From: Aristolochia californica
Lineage: Eukaryota; Streptophyta; Magnoliopsida; Piperales; Aristolochiaceae
DNA: 64,000 bases
Direction of reading: 5' to 3'
Assembly (NCBI GenBank): GCA_029961685.1
Contig: JARWKL010000054.1
Coordinates: forward strand, 1 to 64,000
This document shows positions 1 to 15,675 of this stretch, piece after piece. Each line of letters starts with the position of its first letter. Within the stretch, counting starts at the first letter, position 1. The notes under the pieces are model-generated. The model saw nothing but the letters and a program-made list of their open reading frames with translations, ran no database searches and was not told where the DNA came from. The position numbers and the translations under genes were made by a program.

Positions 1-3000
1 TTTCATATTTATTTTTATATTTCTTCTTTCTTTATATATTAATATTTAAATTTCTATATTTCATCCTTCTTTTAGTATTTCCTTTTACTTTCATTATTTC
101 ATCTATTTTTCTATATTTCGTTTTACTTTCTATATTTCATCTTTCTTTATGCATTTCAATTTTCTTTCTATATTTCATTTTACTTTCTATATTTCATCTT
201 TCTTTATTTATTTCATGTTACTTTCTATATATAATTTTTCTTACTATATTTCATTTTACTGTCTGTATTTCATCTTTCTTTCTATATTTTATTTTACTTT
301 CTATATTTCATCTTTATTTCTGTATGTCATTTTACTTTCTCTATTTTATCTTTCTTTCTATATTTCATTTTATTTTCTATATTTCATATTTCTTTTTATA
401 TTTAATTTTACTTTCTACAAATCATCTTACTTTCTATATTTCATTTTACTTTCTATATTTTATCTTTCTTTCTATATTTCATTTAACTTTCTATATATCA
501 TTTTTCTTTCAATATTTTGTTTTACTTTCTATATTTCATCTTTCTATCTATATTTCATTTTACTTTCTATATTTCGTCTTTTGTTTTTGTTTTTCATTTA
601 TTTTCTATATTTTATTTTTCACTCTATATTTCTTCTTTCTTTCTATATTTCATTTTACTTTCTATATATCATCTTTCTGTCTATAATTCATCTTTCTTCC
701 TGTATTTCGTTTTATCTTTTATATTTCATCTTTCTTTCTATATTTTTTTTTACTTTTAATATTTTATCTTTCATTCTATATTTCATTTTTCTTTCTATAT
801 TTCATCTTACTTTCTATATTTCATCTTTCTTTCTATATTTCATGTAACTTTCTATATTTCATCTTTCTTCCTATATTTCATTTCTTTTTTTATATTTCGT
901 CTTTCATTTTACTTTCTATATTTCAACCTTTTTTCTATATTTTATTTTACTTTCTATATATCATCTTCTGTCTATAATTCATCTTTCTTCCTGTATTTCA
1001 TTTTATCTTTTATATTCATCTTTCTTCTATATTTTATTTTACTTTAATATTTATCTTTCATTCTATATTTCATTTTCTTTCTATATTTCATTTACTTTTT
1101 TCTTTTTTTTTTTTATTTTACTTTCTATATTTCATCTTTCTTTCTATATTTCATCTTTCTTCCTATATTTCATTTCTTTTTTTATATTTCATCTTTCATT
1201 TTACTTTCTATATTTCAACCTTTTTTCTATATTTCATATTTATTTTTATATTTCTTCTTTCTTTATATATTAAATTTTAAATTTCTATATTTCATCCTTC
1301 TTTTAGTATTTCATTTTACTTTCATTATTTCATCTATATTTCTATATTTCATTTTACTTTCTATATTTCATCTTTCTTACTTTATTTCATTTTACTTTGT
1401 ATATATTTCATCTTTCTTTATGTATTTCATCTTTCTCTCTATATTTCATTTTACTTTCTATATTTCATCTTTCTTTCTATATTTTATTTTACGTCTATAT
1501 TTCATCTTTATTTCTGTATTTCATTTTACTTTCTATTTTTCATCTTTCTTTCTATATTTTATCTTATTTTCTATATTTCATATTTATTTCTATATTTAAT
1601 CTTATTTTCTCTATTTCATTTTACTTTCTATATTTCATCTTTTTTTCTATATTTCATTTAACTTTCTATAACTTATTTTTCATTCTATATTTTATTTTAC
1701 TTTCTATAATTCATCTTTTTTTTTTGTATTTCGTTTTAGTTTACATATTTTATCTTTCGTTCTATATTTCTTCTTTCTTTCTATATTTCATTTTACTTTC
1801 TATATTTCATATTTATTTCTATAATTCATCTTTCTTCCTATATTTCATTTTATCTTCTATATTTCATCTTTCTTTCTATATTTCATTTTACTTTCTATAT
1901 TTTATCTTTCATTCTATATTTCATTTTTCTTTCTATATTTCATTTTACTTTCTATATTTCATCTTTCTTCCTATATTTCATTTCATTTTACTTTCTAAAT
2001 TTCAACCTTTTTTCTATATTTCATAATTATTTTTATATTTCTTCTTTCTTTATAAATTAATATTTAAATTTCTATATTTCATCCTTCTGTTAGTATTTCA
2101 TTTTACTTTCTATATTTTCTCTTTCTTACTATATTTCATTTTACTTTGTATATATTTCATCTTTCTTTATTTATTTCATGTTACTTTCTATATATAATTT
2201 TTCTTACTATATTTTATTTTACTGTCTATATTTCATATCTCTTTCTATATTTTATTTTACTTTTTATATTTCATCTTTATTTCTATATTTCATTTTACTT
2301 TCTATATTTCATCTTTCTTTCTATATTTTATTTTATTTTCTATATTTCATATTTCTTTCTATATTTAATTTTACTTTCTACAGATCATCTTACTTTCTAT
2401 ATTTCATTTTAATTTCTATATTTTATCTTTATTTCTATATTTCATTTAACTTTCTTTATTTCATCTTTCTATCTATATTTCATTTTACTTTCTATATTTC
2501 ATCTTTTTTTTTGTGATTTATTTTACTTTCTATATTTTATCTTTCGTTCTATATTTCATTTTACTTTCTATATTTCATCTTTCTTTCTATAATTCATCTT
2601 TCTTCCTATATTTCATTTTATCTTTTATATTTCATCTTTCTTTCTATATTTCATTTTAATTTTTATATTTCATTTTACTTTCTATATATCATCATACATT
2701 CTATATTTCATGTTACTTTCTATATTTCATCTTTCTTTCTATATTTCATCTTTTTTTCTAAATTTCATGTTATTTTCTATATTTCATCTTTCTTTCTATA
2801 TTTAATTTATTTTCTATATTTTATTTTACTTTCTATAGTTCAAATTTTTTCCAATATTTCATATTTATTTTTATTTTTCATTTTATTTAAATATAATTTT
2901 TTTTTATATATATTTCATTTTTTTTTCAGTATTTCATTTTACTTTCTATATTTCATCTTTCTTTCTATATTTCATTTTACTTTCTTTATTTCATCTTTTT

Positions 3001-6000
3001 TTCTATATTTCATTTTACTTTCTTTATTTCATCTTTCTTTCTATATTAATTTTACTTTCTAAATTTCATCTATCTTTCTATATTTCATTTTACTTTCTAT
3101 ATATCATCATCCATTCTATATTTCGTTTTACTTTCTATATTTTATCTTTCGTTCTATATTTCTTCTTTCTTTCTATATTTCATTTTACTTTCTATATTTC
3201 ATCTTTCTTTCTATAATTCATCTTTCTTCCTATATTTCATTTTATCTTCTATATTTCATCTCTCTTTCTATATTTCGTTTTACTTTCTATATTTTATCTT
3301 TCATTCTATATTTCATTTTTCTTTCTATATTTCATTTTACTTTCTATATTTCATCTTTCTTTCTATATTTCATCTTTATTCCTATATTTCATTTTATTTT
3401 TTATATTTCGTCTTTCATTCTATATTTCATTTTACGTTCTGTATTTCATATTTATTTTTATATTTCTTCTTTCTTTATATATTAAATTTTAAATTTCTAT
3501 TTTTTATCCTTCTTTTAGTATTTCATTTTACTTTTATTCATTAAATTTTACTTTCTATATTTTCTCTTTCTTACTATATTTCATCTTTCTTTCTATATTT
3601 CATTTTACTTTGTATATTTTATTTTACTTTCTATATTTCATCTTTCTTTATTAATTTTATGTTACTTTCTATATATAAGTTTTCTTACTATATTATATTT
3701 TACCATCAATATTTCATCTTTCTTTCATTATTTTATTTTACTTTCTATATTTCATCTTTCTTTCTATATTTAATTTTACTTTCTACATATCATCTTACTT
3801 TCTATATTTTATCTTACTTTCTATATTTTATCTTTCTTTCTATATTTCATTTAACTTTCTATACCTCATTTTTCTTTCTATATTTTATTTTACTTTCTAT
3901 ATTTCATCTTTCTATCTATATTTTATTGTACTTTTTATATTTCATCTTTCTTTCTATATTTCATTTTATTTTTGATATTTTATCTTTCGTTCTATATTTC
4001 ATCTTTCTTTCTATATTTCATTTTACTTTCTATATTTCATCTTTCTTTCTATAATTCATCTTTCTTCCTATAGTTCATTTTTCTTTCTATATTTCATTTT
4101 ACTTTCTATATTTCATCTTTCTTCCTATATTTCATTTAATTTTTTATATTTCGTCTTTCATTCTATATTTCAGTTTACTTTCAATATTTCATATTTATTT
4201 TTATATTTCTTCTTTCTTTATATATTAATATTTAAATTTCTATATTTCATCCTTCTTTTAGTATTTCCTTTTACTTTCATTATTTCATCTATTTTTCTAT
4301 ATTTCGTTTTACTTTCTATATTTCATCTTTCTTTATGCATTTCAATTTTCTTTCTATATTTCATTTTACTTTCTATATTTCATCTTTCTTTATTTATTTC
4401 ATGTTACTTTCTATATATAATTTTTCTTACTATATTTCATTTTACTGTCTGTATTTCATCTTTCTTTCTATATTTTATTTTACTTTCTATATTTCATCTT
4501 TATTTCTGTATGTCATTTTACTTTCTCTATTTTATCTTTCTTTCTATATTTCATTTTATTTTCTATATTTCATATTTCTTTTTATATTTAATTTTACTTT
4601 CTACAAATCATCTTACTTTCTATATTTCATTTTACTTTCTATATTTTATCTTTCTTTCTATATTTCATTTAACTTTCTATATATCATTTTTCTTTCAATA
4701 TTTTGTTTTACTTTCTATATTTCATCTTTCTATCTATATTTCATTTTACTTTCTATATTTCGTCTTTTGTTTTTGTTTTTCATTTATTTTCTATATTTTA
4801 TTTTTCACTCTATATTTCTTCTTTCTTTCTATATTTCATTTTACTTTCTATATATCATCTTTCTGTCTATAATTCATCTTTCTTCCTGTATTTCGTTTTA
4901 TCTTTTATATTTCATCTTTCTTTCTATATTTTTTTTTACTTTTAATATTTTATCTTTCATTCTATATTTCATTTTTCTTTCTATATTTCATCTTACTTTC
5001 TATATTTCATCTTTCTTTCTATATTTCATGTAACTTTCTATATTTCATCTTTCTTCCTATATTTCATTTCTTTTTTTATATTTCGTCTTTCATTTTACTT
5101 TCTATATTTCAACCTTTTTTCTATATTTTATTTTACTTTCTATATATCATCTTTCTGTCTATAATTCATCTTTCTTCCTGTATTTCATTTTATCTTTTAT
5201 ATTTCATCTTTCTTTCTATATTTTATTTTACTTTTAATATTTTATCTTTCATTCTATATTTCATTTTTCTTTCTATATTTCATCTTACTTTCTATATTTC
5301 ATCTTTCTTTCTATATTTCATCTTTCTTCCTATATTTCATTTCTTTTTTTATATTTCATCTTTCATTTTACTTTCTATATTTCAACCTTTTTTCTATATT
5401 TCATATTTATTTTTATATTTCTTCTTTCTTTATATATTAAATTTTAAATTTCTATATTTCATCCTTCTTTTAGTATTTCATTTTACTTTCATTATTTCAT
5501 CTATATTTCTATATTTCATTTTACTTTCTATATTTCATCTTTCTTACTTTATTTCATTTTACTTTGTATATATTTCATCTTTCTTTATGTATTTCATCTT
5601 TCTCTCTATATTTCATTTTACTTTCTATATTTCATCTTTCTTTCTATATTTTATTTTACGTCTATATTTCATCTTTATTTCTGTATTTCATTTTACTTTC
5701 TATTTTTCATCTTTCTTTCTATATTTTATCTTATTTTCTATATTTCATATTTATTTCTATATTTAATCTTATTTTCTCTATTTCATTTTACTTTCTATAT
5801 TTCATCTTTTTTTCTATATTTCATTTAACTTTCTATAACTTATTTTTCATTCTATATTTTATTTTACTTTCTATAATTCATCTTTTTTTTTTGTATTTCG
5901 TTTTAGTTTACATATTTTATCTTTCGTTCTATATTTCTTCTTTCTTTCTATATTTCATTTTACTTTCTATATTTCATATTTATTTCTATAATTCATCTTT

Positions 6001-9000
6001 CTTCCTATATTTCATTTTATCTTCTATATTTCATCTTTCTTTCTATATTTCATTTTACTTTCTATATTTTATCTTTCATTCTATATTTCATTTTTCTTTC
6101 TATATTTCATTTTACTTTCTATATTTCATCTTTCTTCCTATATTTCATTTCATTTTACTTTCTAAATTTTAACCTTTTTTCTATATTTCATAATTATTTT
6201 TATATTTCTTCTTTCTTTATAAATTAATATTTAAATTTCTATATTTCATCCTTCTGTTAGTATTTCATTTTACTTTCTATATTTTCTCTTTCTTACTATA
6301 TTTCATTTTACTTTGTATATATTTCATCTTTCTTTATTTATTTCATGTTACTTTCTATATATAATTTTTCTTACTATATTTTATTTTACTGTCTATATTT
6401 CATATCTCTTTCTATATTTTATTTTACTTTTTATATTTCATCTTTATTTCTATATTTCATTTTACTTTCTATATTTCATCTTTCTTTCTATATTTTATTT
6501 TATTTTCTATATTTCATATTTCTTTCTATATTTAATTTTACTTTCTACAGATCATCTTACTTTCTATATTTCATTTTAATTTCTATATTTTATCTTTATT
6601 TCTATATTTCATTTAACTTTCTTTATTTCATCTTTCTATCTATATTTCATTTTACTTTCTATATTTCATCTTTTTTTTTGTGATTTATTTTACTTTCTAT
6701 ATTTTATCTTTCGTTCTATATTTCATTTTACTTTCTATATTTCATCTTTCTTTCTATAATTCATCTTTCTTCCTATATTTCATTTTATCTTTTATATTTC
6801 ATCTTTCTTTCTATATTTCATTTTAATTTTTATATTTCATTTTACTTTCTATATATCATCATACATTCTATATTTCATGTTACTTTCTATATTTCATCTT
6901 TCTTTCTATATTTCATCTTTTTTTCTAAATTTCATGTTATTTTCTATATTTCATCTTTCTTTCTATATTTAATTTATTTTCTATATTTTATTTTACTTTC
7001 TATAGTTCAAATTTTTTCCAATATTTCATATTTATTTTTATTTTTCATTTTATTTAAATATAATTTTTTTTTATATATATTTCATTTTTTTTTCAGTATT
7101 TCATTTTACTTTCTATATTTCATCTTTCTTTCTATATTTCATTTTACTTTCTTTATTTCATCTTTTTTTCTATATTTCATTTTACTTTCTTTATTTCATC
7201 TTTCTTTCTATATTAATTTTACTTTCTAAATTTCATCTATCTTTCTATATTTCATTTTACTTTCTATATATCATCATCCATTCTATATTTCGTTTTACTT
7301 TCTATATTTTATCTTTCGTTCTATATTTCTTCTTTCTTTCTATATTTCATTTTACTTTCTATATTTCATCTTTCTTTCTATAATTCATCTTTCTTCCTAT
7401 ATTTCATTTTATCTTCTATATTTCATCTCTCTTTCTATATTTCGTTTTACTTTCTATATTTTATCTTTCATTCTATATTTCATTTTTCTTTCTATATTTC
7501 ATTTTACTTTCTATATTTCATCTTTCTTTCTATATTTCATCTTTATTCCTATATTTCATTTTATTTTTTATATTTCGTCTTTCATTCTATATTTCATTTT
7601 ACGTTCTGTATTTCATATTTATTTTTATATTTCTTCTTTCTTTATATATTAAATTTTAAATTTCTATTTTTTATCCTTCTTTTAGTATTTCATTTTACTT
7701 TTATTCATTAAATTTTACTTTCTATATTTTCTCTTTCTTACTATATTTCATCTTTCTTTCTATATTTCATTTTACTTTGTATATTTTATTTTACTTTCTA
7801 TATTTCATCTTTGTTTATTAATTTTATGTTACTTTCTATATATAAGTTTTCTTACTATATTATATTTTACCATCAATATTTCATCTTTCTTTCATTATTT
7901 TATTTTACTTTCTATATTTCATCTTTCTTTCTATATTTAATTTTACTTTCTACATATCATCTTACTTTCTATATTTTATCTTACTTTCTATATTTTATCT
8001 TTCTTTCTATATTTCATTTAACTTTCTATACCTCATTTTTCTTTCTATATTTTATTTTACTTTCTATATTTCATCTTTCTATCTATATTTTATTGTACTT
8101 TTTATATTTCATCTTTCTTTCTATATTTCATTTTATTTTTGATATTTTATCTTTCGTTCTATATTTCATCTTTCTTTCTATATTTCATTTTACTTTCTAT
8201 ATTTCATCTTTCTTTCTATAATTCATCTTTCTTCCTATAGTTCATTTTTCTTTCTATATTTCATTTTACTTTCTATATTTCATCTTTCTTCCTATATTTC
8301 ATTTAATTTTTTATATTTCGTCTTTCATTCTATATTTCAGTTTACTTTCAATATTTCATATTTATTTTTATATTTCTTCTTTCTTTATATATTAATATTT
8401 AAATTTCTATATTTCATCCTTCTTTTAGTATTTCCTTTTACTTTCATTATTTCATCTATTTTTCTATATTTCGTTTTACTTTCTATATTTCATCTTTCTT
8501 TATGCATTTCAATTTTCTTTCTATATTTCATTTTACTTTCTATATTTCATCTTTCTTTATTTATTTCATGTTACTTTCTATATATAATTTTTCTTACTAT
8601 ATTTCATTTTACTGTCTGTATTTCATCTTTCTTTCTATATTTTATTTTACTTTCTATATTTCATCTTTATTTCTGTATGTCATTTTACTTTCTCTATTTT
8701 ATCTTTCTTTCTATATTTCATTTTATTTTCTATATTTCATATTTCTTTTTATATTTAATTTTACTTTCTACAAATCATCTTACTTTCTATATTTCATTTT
8801 ACTTTCTATATTTTATCTTTCTTTCTATATTTCATTTAACTTTCTATATATCATTTTTCTTTCAATATTTTGTTTTACTTTCTATATTTCATCTTTCTAT
8901 CTATATTTCATTTTACTTTCTATATTTCGTCTTTTGTTTTTGTTTTTCATTTATTTTCTATATTTTATTTTTCACTCTATATTTCTTCTTTCTTTCTATA

Positions 9001-12000
9001 TTTCATTTTACTTTCTATATATCATCTTTCTGTCTATAATTCATCTTTCTTCCTGTATTTCGTTTTATCTTTTATATTTCATCTTTCTTTCTATATTTTT
9101 TTTTACTTTTAATATTTTATCTTTCATTCTATATTTCATTTTTCTTTCTATATTTCATCTTACTTTCTATATTTCATCTTTCTTTCTATATTTCATGTAA
9201 CTTTCTATATTTCATCTTTCTTCCTATATTTCATTTCTTTTTTTATATTTCGTCTTTCATTTTACTTTCTATATTTCAACCTTTTTTCTATATTTTATTT
9301 TACTTTCTATATATCATCTTTCTGTCTATAATTCATCTTTCTTCCTGTATTTCATTTTATCTTTTATATTTCATCTTTCTTTCTATATTTTATTTTACTT
9401 TTAATATTTTATCTTTCATTCTATATTTCATTTTTCTTTCTATATTTCATCTTACTTTCTATATTTCATCTTTCTTTCTATATTTCATCTTTCTTCCTAT
9501 ATTTCATTTCTTTTTTTATATTTCATCTTTCATTTTACTTTCTATATTTCAACCTTTTTTCTATATTTCATATTTATTTTTATATTTCTTCTTTCTTTAT
9601 ATATTAAATTTTAAATTTCTATATTTCATCCTTCTTTTAGTATTTCATTTTACTTTCATTATTTCATCTATATTTCTATATTTCATTTTACTTTCTATAT
9701 TTCATCTTTCTTACTTTATTTCATTTTACTTTGTATATATTTCATCTTTCTTTATGTATTTCATCTTTCTCTCTATATTTCATTTTACTTTCTATATTTC
9801 ATCTTTCTTTCTATATTTTATTTTACGTCTATATTTCATCTTTATTTCTGTATTTCATTTTACTTTCTATTTTTCATCTTTCTTTCTATATTTTATCTTA
9901 TTTTCTATATTTCATATTTATTTCTATATTTAATCTTATTTTCTCTATTTCATTTTACTTTCTATATTTCATCTTTTTTTCTATATTTCATTTAACTTTC
10001 TATAACTTATTTTTCATTCTATATTTTATTTTACTTTCTATAATTCATCTTTTTTTTTTGTATTTCGTTTTAGTTTACATATTTTATCTTTCGTTCTATA
10101 TTTCTTCTTTCTTTCTATATTTCATTTTACTTTCTATATTTCATATTTATTTCTATAATTCATCTTTCTTCCTATATTTCATTTTATCTTCTATATTTCA
10201 TCTTTCTTTCTATATTTCATTTTACTTTCTATATTTTATCTTTCATTCTATATTTCATTTTTCTTTCTATATTTCATTTTACTTTCTATATTTCATCTTT
10301 CTTCCTATATTTCATTTCATTTTACTTTCTAAATTTCAACCTTTTTTCTATATTTCATAATTATTTTTATATTTCTTCTTTCTTTATAAATTAATATTTA
10401 AATTTCTATATTTCATCCTTCTGTTAGTATTTCATTTTACTTTCTATATTTTCTCTTTCTTACTATATTTCATTTTACTTTGTATATATTTCATCTTTCT
10501 TTATTTATTTCATGTTACTTTCTATATATAATTTTTCTTACTATATTTTATTTTACTGTCTATATTTCATATCTCTTTCTATATTTTATTTTACTTTTTA
10601 TATTTCATCTTTATTTCTATATTTCATTTTACTTTCTATATTTCATCTTTCTTTCTATATTTTATTTTATTTTCTATATTTCATATTTCTTTCTATATTT
10701 AATTTTACTTTCTACAGATCATCTTACTTTCTATATTTCATTTTAATTTCTATATTTTATCTTTATTTCTATATTTCATTTAACTTTCTTTATTTCATCT
10801 TTCTATCTATATTTCATTTTACTTTCTATATTTCATCTTTTTTTTTGTGATTTATTTTACTTTCTATATTTTATCTTTCGTTCTATATTTCATTTTACTT
10901 TCTATATTTCATCTTTCTTTCTATAATTCATCTTTCTTCCTATATTTCATTTTATCTTTTATATTTCATCTTTCTTTCTATATTTCATTTTAATTTTTAT
11001 ATTTCATTTTACTTTCTATATATCATCATACATTCTATATTTCATGTTACTTTCTATATTTCATCTTTCTTTCTATATTTCATCTTTTTTTCTAAATTTC
11101 ATGTTATTTTCTATATTTCATCTTTCTTTCTATATTTAATTTATTTTCTATATTTTATTTTACTTTCTATAGTTCAAATTTTTTCCAATATTTCATATTT
11201 ATTTTTATTTTTCATTTTATTTAAATATAATTTTTTTTTATATATATTTCATTTTTTTTTCAGTATTTCATTTTACTTTCTATATTTCATCTTTCTTTCT
11301 ATATTTCATTTTACTTTCTTTATTTCATCTTTTTTTCTATATTTCATTTTACTTTCTTTATTTCATCTTTCTTTCTATATTAATTTTACTTTCTAAATTT
11401 CATCTATCTTTCTATATTTCATTTTACTTTCTATATATCATCATCCATTCTATATTTCGTTTTACTTTCTATATTTTATCTTTCGTTCTATATTTCTTCT
11501 TTCTTTCTATATTTCATTTTACTTTCTATATTTCATCTTTCTTTCTATAATTCATCTTTCTTCCTATATTTCATTTTATCTTCTATATTTCATCTCTCTT
11601 TCTATATTTCGTTTTACTTTCTATATTTTATCTTTCATTCTATATTTCATTTTTCTTTCTATATTTCATTTTACTTTCTATATTTCATCTTTCTTTCTAT
11701 ATTTCATCTTTATTCCTATATTTCATTTTATTTTTTATATTTCGTCTTTCATTCTATATTTCATTTTACGTTCTGTATTTCATATTTATTTTTATATTTC
11801 TTCTTTCTTTATATATTAAATTTTAAATTTCTATTTTTTATCCTTCTTTTAGTATTTCATTTTACTTTTATTCATTAAATTTTACTTTCTATATTTTCTC
11901 TTTCTTACTATATTTCATCTTTCTTTCTATATTTCATTTTACTTTGTATATTTTATTTTACTTTCTATATTTCATCTTTCTTTATTAATTTTATGTTACT

Positions 12001-15000
12001 TTCTATATATAAGTTTTCTTACTATATTATATTTTACCATCAATATTTCATCTTTCTTTCATTATTTTATTTTACTTTCTATATTTCATCTTTCTTTCTA
12101 TATTTAATTTTACTTTCTACATATCATCTTACTTTCTATATTTTATCTTACTTTCTATATTTTATCTTTCTTTCTATATTTCATTTAACTTTCTATACCT
12201 CATTTTTCTTTCTATATTTTATTTTACTTTCTATATTTCATCTTTCTATCTATATTTTATTGTACTTTTTATATTTCATCTTTCTTTCTATATTTCATTT
12301 TATTTTTGATATTTTATCTTTCGTTCTATATTTCATCTTTCTTTCTATATTTCATTTTACTTTCTATATTTCATCTTTCTTTCTATAATTCATCTTTCTT
12401 CCTATAGTTCATTTTTCTTTCTATATTTCATTTTACTTTCTATATTTCATCTTTCTTCCTATATTTCATTTAATTTTTTATATTTCGTCTTTCATTCTAT
12501 ATTTCAGTTTACTTTCAATATTTCATATTTATTTTTATATTTCTTCTTTCTTTATATATTAATATTTAAATTTCTATATTTCATCCTTCTTTTAGTATTT
12601 CCTTTTACTTTCATTATTTCATCTATTTTTCTATATTTCGTTTTACTTTCTATATTTCATCTTTCTTTATGCATTTCAATTTTCTTTCTATATTTCATTT
12701 TACTTTCTATATTTCATCTTTCTTTATTTATTTCATGTTACTTTCTATATATAATTTTTCTTACTATATTTCATTTTACTGTCTGTATTTCATCTTTCTT
12801 TCTATATTTTATTTTACTTTCTATATTTCATCTTTATTTCTGTATGTCATTTTACTTTCTCTATTTTATCTTTCTTTCTATATTTCATTTTATTTTCTAT
12901 ATTTCATATTTCTTTTTATATTTAATTTTACTTTCTACAAATCATCTTACTTTCTATATTTCATTTTACTTTCTATATTTTATCTTTCTTTCTATATTTC
13001 ATTTAACTTTCTATATATCATTTTTCTTTCAATATTTTGTTTTACTTTCTATATTTCATCTTTCTATCTATATTTCATTTTACTTTCTATATTTCGTCTT
13101 TTGTTTTTGTTTTTCATTTATTTTCTATATTTTATTTTTCACTCTATATTTCTTCTTTCTTTCTATATTTCATTTTACTTTCTATATATCATCTTTCTGT
13201 CTATAATTCATCTTTCTTCCTGTATTTCGTTTTATCTTTTATATTTCATCTTTCTTTCTATATTTTTTTTTACTTTTAATATTTTATCTTTCATTCTATA
13301 TTTCATTTTTCTTTCTATATTTCATCTTACTTTCTATATTTCATCTTTCTTTCTATATTTCATGTAACTTTCTATATTTCATCTTTCTTCCTATATTTCA
13401 TTTCTTTTTTTATATTTCGTCTTTCATTTTACTTTCTATATTTCAACCTTTTTTCTATATTTTATTTTACTTTCTATATATCATCTTTCTGTCTATAATT
13501 CATCTTTCTTCCTGTATTTCATTTTATCTTTTATATTTCATCTTTCTTTCTATATTTTATTTTACTTTTAATATTTTATCTTTCATTCTATATTTCATTT
13601 TTCTTTCTATATTTCATCTTACTTTCTATATTTCATCTTTCTTTCTATATTTCATCTTTCTTCCTATATTTCATTTCTTTTTTTATATTTCATCTTTCAT
13701 TTTACTTTCTATATTTCAACCTTTTTTCTATATTTCATATTTATTTTTATATTTCTTCTTTCTTTATATATTAAATTTTAAATTTCTATATTTCATCCTT
13801 CTTTTAGTATTTCATTTTACTTTCATTATTTCATCTATATTTCTATATTTCATTTTACTTTCTATATTTCATCTTTCTTACTTTATTTCATTTTACTTTG
13901 TATATATTTCATCTTTCTTTATGTATTTCATCTTTCTTTCTATATTTCATTTTACTTTCTATATTTCATCTTTCTTTCTATATTTTATTTTACGTCTATA
14001 TTTCATCTTTATTTCTGTATTTCATTTTACTTTCTATTTTTCATCTTTCTTTCTATATTTTATCTTATTTTCTATATTTCATATTTATTTCTATATTTAA
14101 TCTTATTTTCTCTATTTCATTTTACTTTCTATATTTCATCTTTTTTTCTATATTTCATTTAACTTTCTATAACTTATTTTTCATTCTATATTTTATTTTA
14201 CTTTCTATAATTCATCTTTTTTTTTTGTATTTCGTTTTAGTTTACATATTTTATCTTTCGTTCTATATTTCTTCTTTCTTTCTATATTTCATTTTACTTT
14301 CTATATTTCATATTTATTTCTATAATTCATCTTTCTTCCTATATTTCATTTTATCTTCTATATTTCATCTTTCTTTCTATATTTCATTTTACTTTCTACA
14401 TTTTATCTTTCATTCTATATTTCATTTTTCTTTCTATATTTCATTTTACTTTCTATATTTCATCTTTCTTCCTATATTTCATTTCATTTTTTATATTTCG
14501 TCTTTCATTCTATATTTCATTTTACTTTCTAAATTTCAACCTTTTTTCTATATTTCATAATTATTTTTATATTTCTTCTTTCTTTATAAATTAATATTTA
14601 AATTTCTATATTTCATCCTTCTGTTAGTATTTCATTTTACTTTCTATATTTTCTCTTTCTTACTATATTTCATTTTACTTTGTATATATTTCATCTTTCT
14701 TTATTTATTTCATGTTACTTTCTATATATAATTTTTCTTACTATATTTTATTTTACTGTCTATATTTCATATCTCTTTCTATATTTTATTTTACTTTTTA
14801 TATTTCATCTTTATTTCTATATTTCATTTTACTTTCTATATTTCATCTTTCTTTCTATATTTTATTTTATTTTCTATATTTCATATTTCTTTCTATATTT
14901 AATTTTACTTTCTACAGATCATCTTACTTTCTATATTTCATTTTAATTTCTATATTTTATCTTTATTTCTATATTTCATTTAACTTTCTTTATTTCATCT

Positions 15001-15675
15001 TTCTATCTATATTTCATTTTACTTTCTATATTTCATCTTTTTTTTTGTGATTTATTTTACTTTCTATATTTTATCTTTCGTTCTATATTTCATTTTACTT
15101 TCTATATTTCATCTTTCTTTCTATAATTCATCTTTCTTCCTATATTTCATTTTATCTTTTATATTTCATCTTTCTTTCTTTATTTCATTTTAATTTTTAT
15201 ATTTCATTTTACTTTCTATATATCATCATACATTCTATATTTCATGTTACTTTCTATATTTCATCTTTCTTTCTATATTTCATCTTTTTTTCTAAATTTC
15301 ATGTTATTTTCTATATTTCATCTTTCTTTCTATATTTCATTTTATTTTCTATATTTTATTTTACTTTCTATAGTTCAAATTTTTTCCAATATTTCATATT
15401 TATTTTTATTTTTCATTTTATTTAAATATAATTTTTTTTTATATATATTTCATTTTTTTTTCAGTATTTCATTTTACTTTCTATATTTCATCTTTCTTTC
15501 TATATTTCATTTTATTTTCTTTATTTCATCTTTTTTTCTATATTTCATTTTACTTTCTTTATTTCATCTTTCTTTCTATATTAATTTTACTTTCTAAATT
15601 TCATCTATCTTTCTATATTTCATTTTACTTTCTATATATCATCATCCATTCTATATTTCGTTTTACTTTCTATAT
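1..15675. repeat. Satellite array A: 19-bp minisatellite in a 4,167-bp higher-order repeat
   Basis: The basic unit is 19 bp, consensus CATYTTWCTTTCTATATTT, with alternating 'cattttac' and 'catctttc' variants. Landmark sequences recur at 149, 4335, 8502 and 12669, giving periods of 4186, 4167 and 4167 bp, so a block of about 219 monomers was amplified as a unit. Copies differ by only scattered single bases plus a few indels: a 19-bp net gain in copy 1 near 1.1 kb, and 33 bp near 14.49-14.52 kb that is present in copy 4 but missing from copies 1-3. Copy 4 departs from the pattern at about 15676. The plus strand has almost no G. I see no gene in it. Confidence 0.93.
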
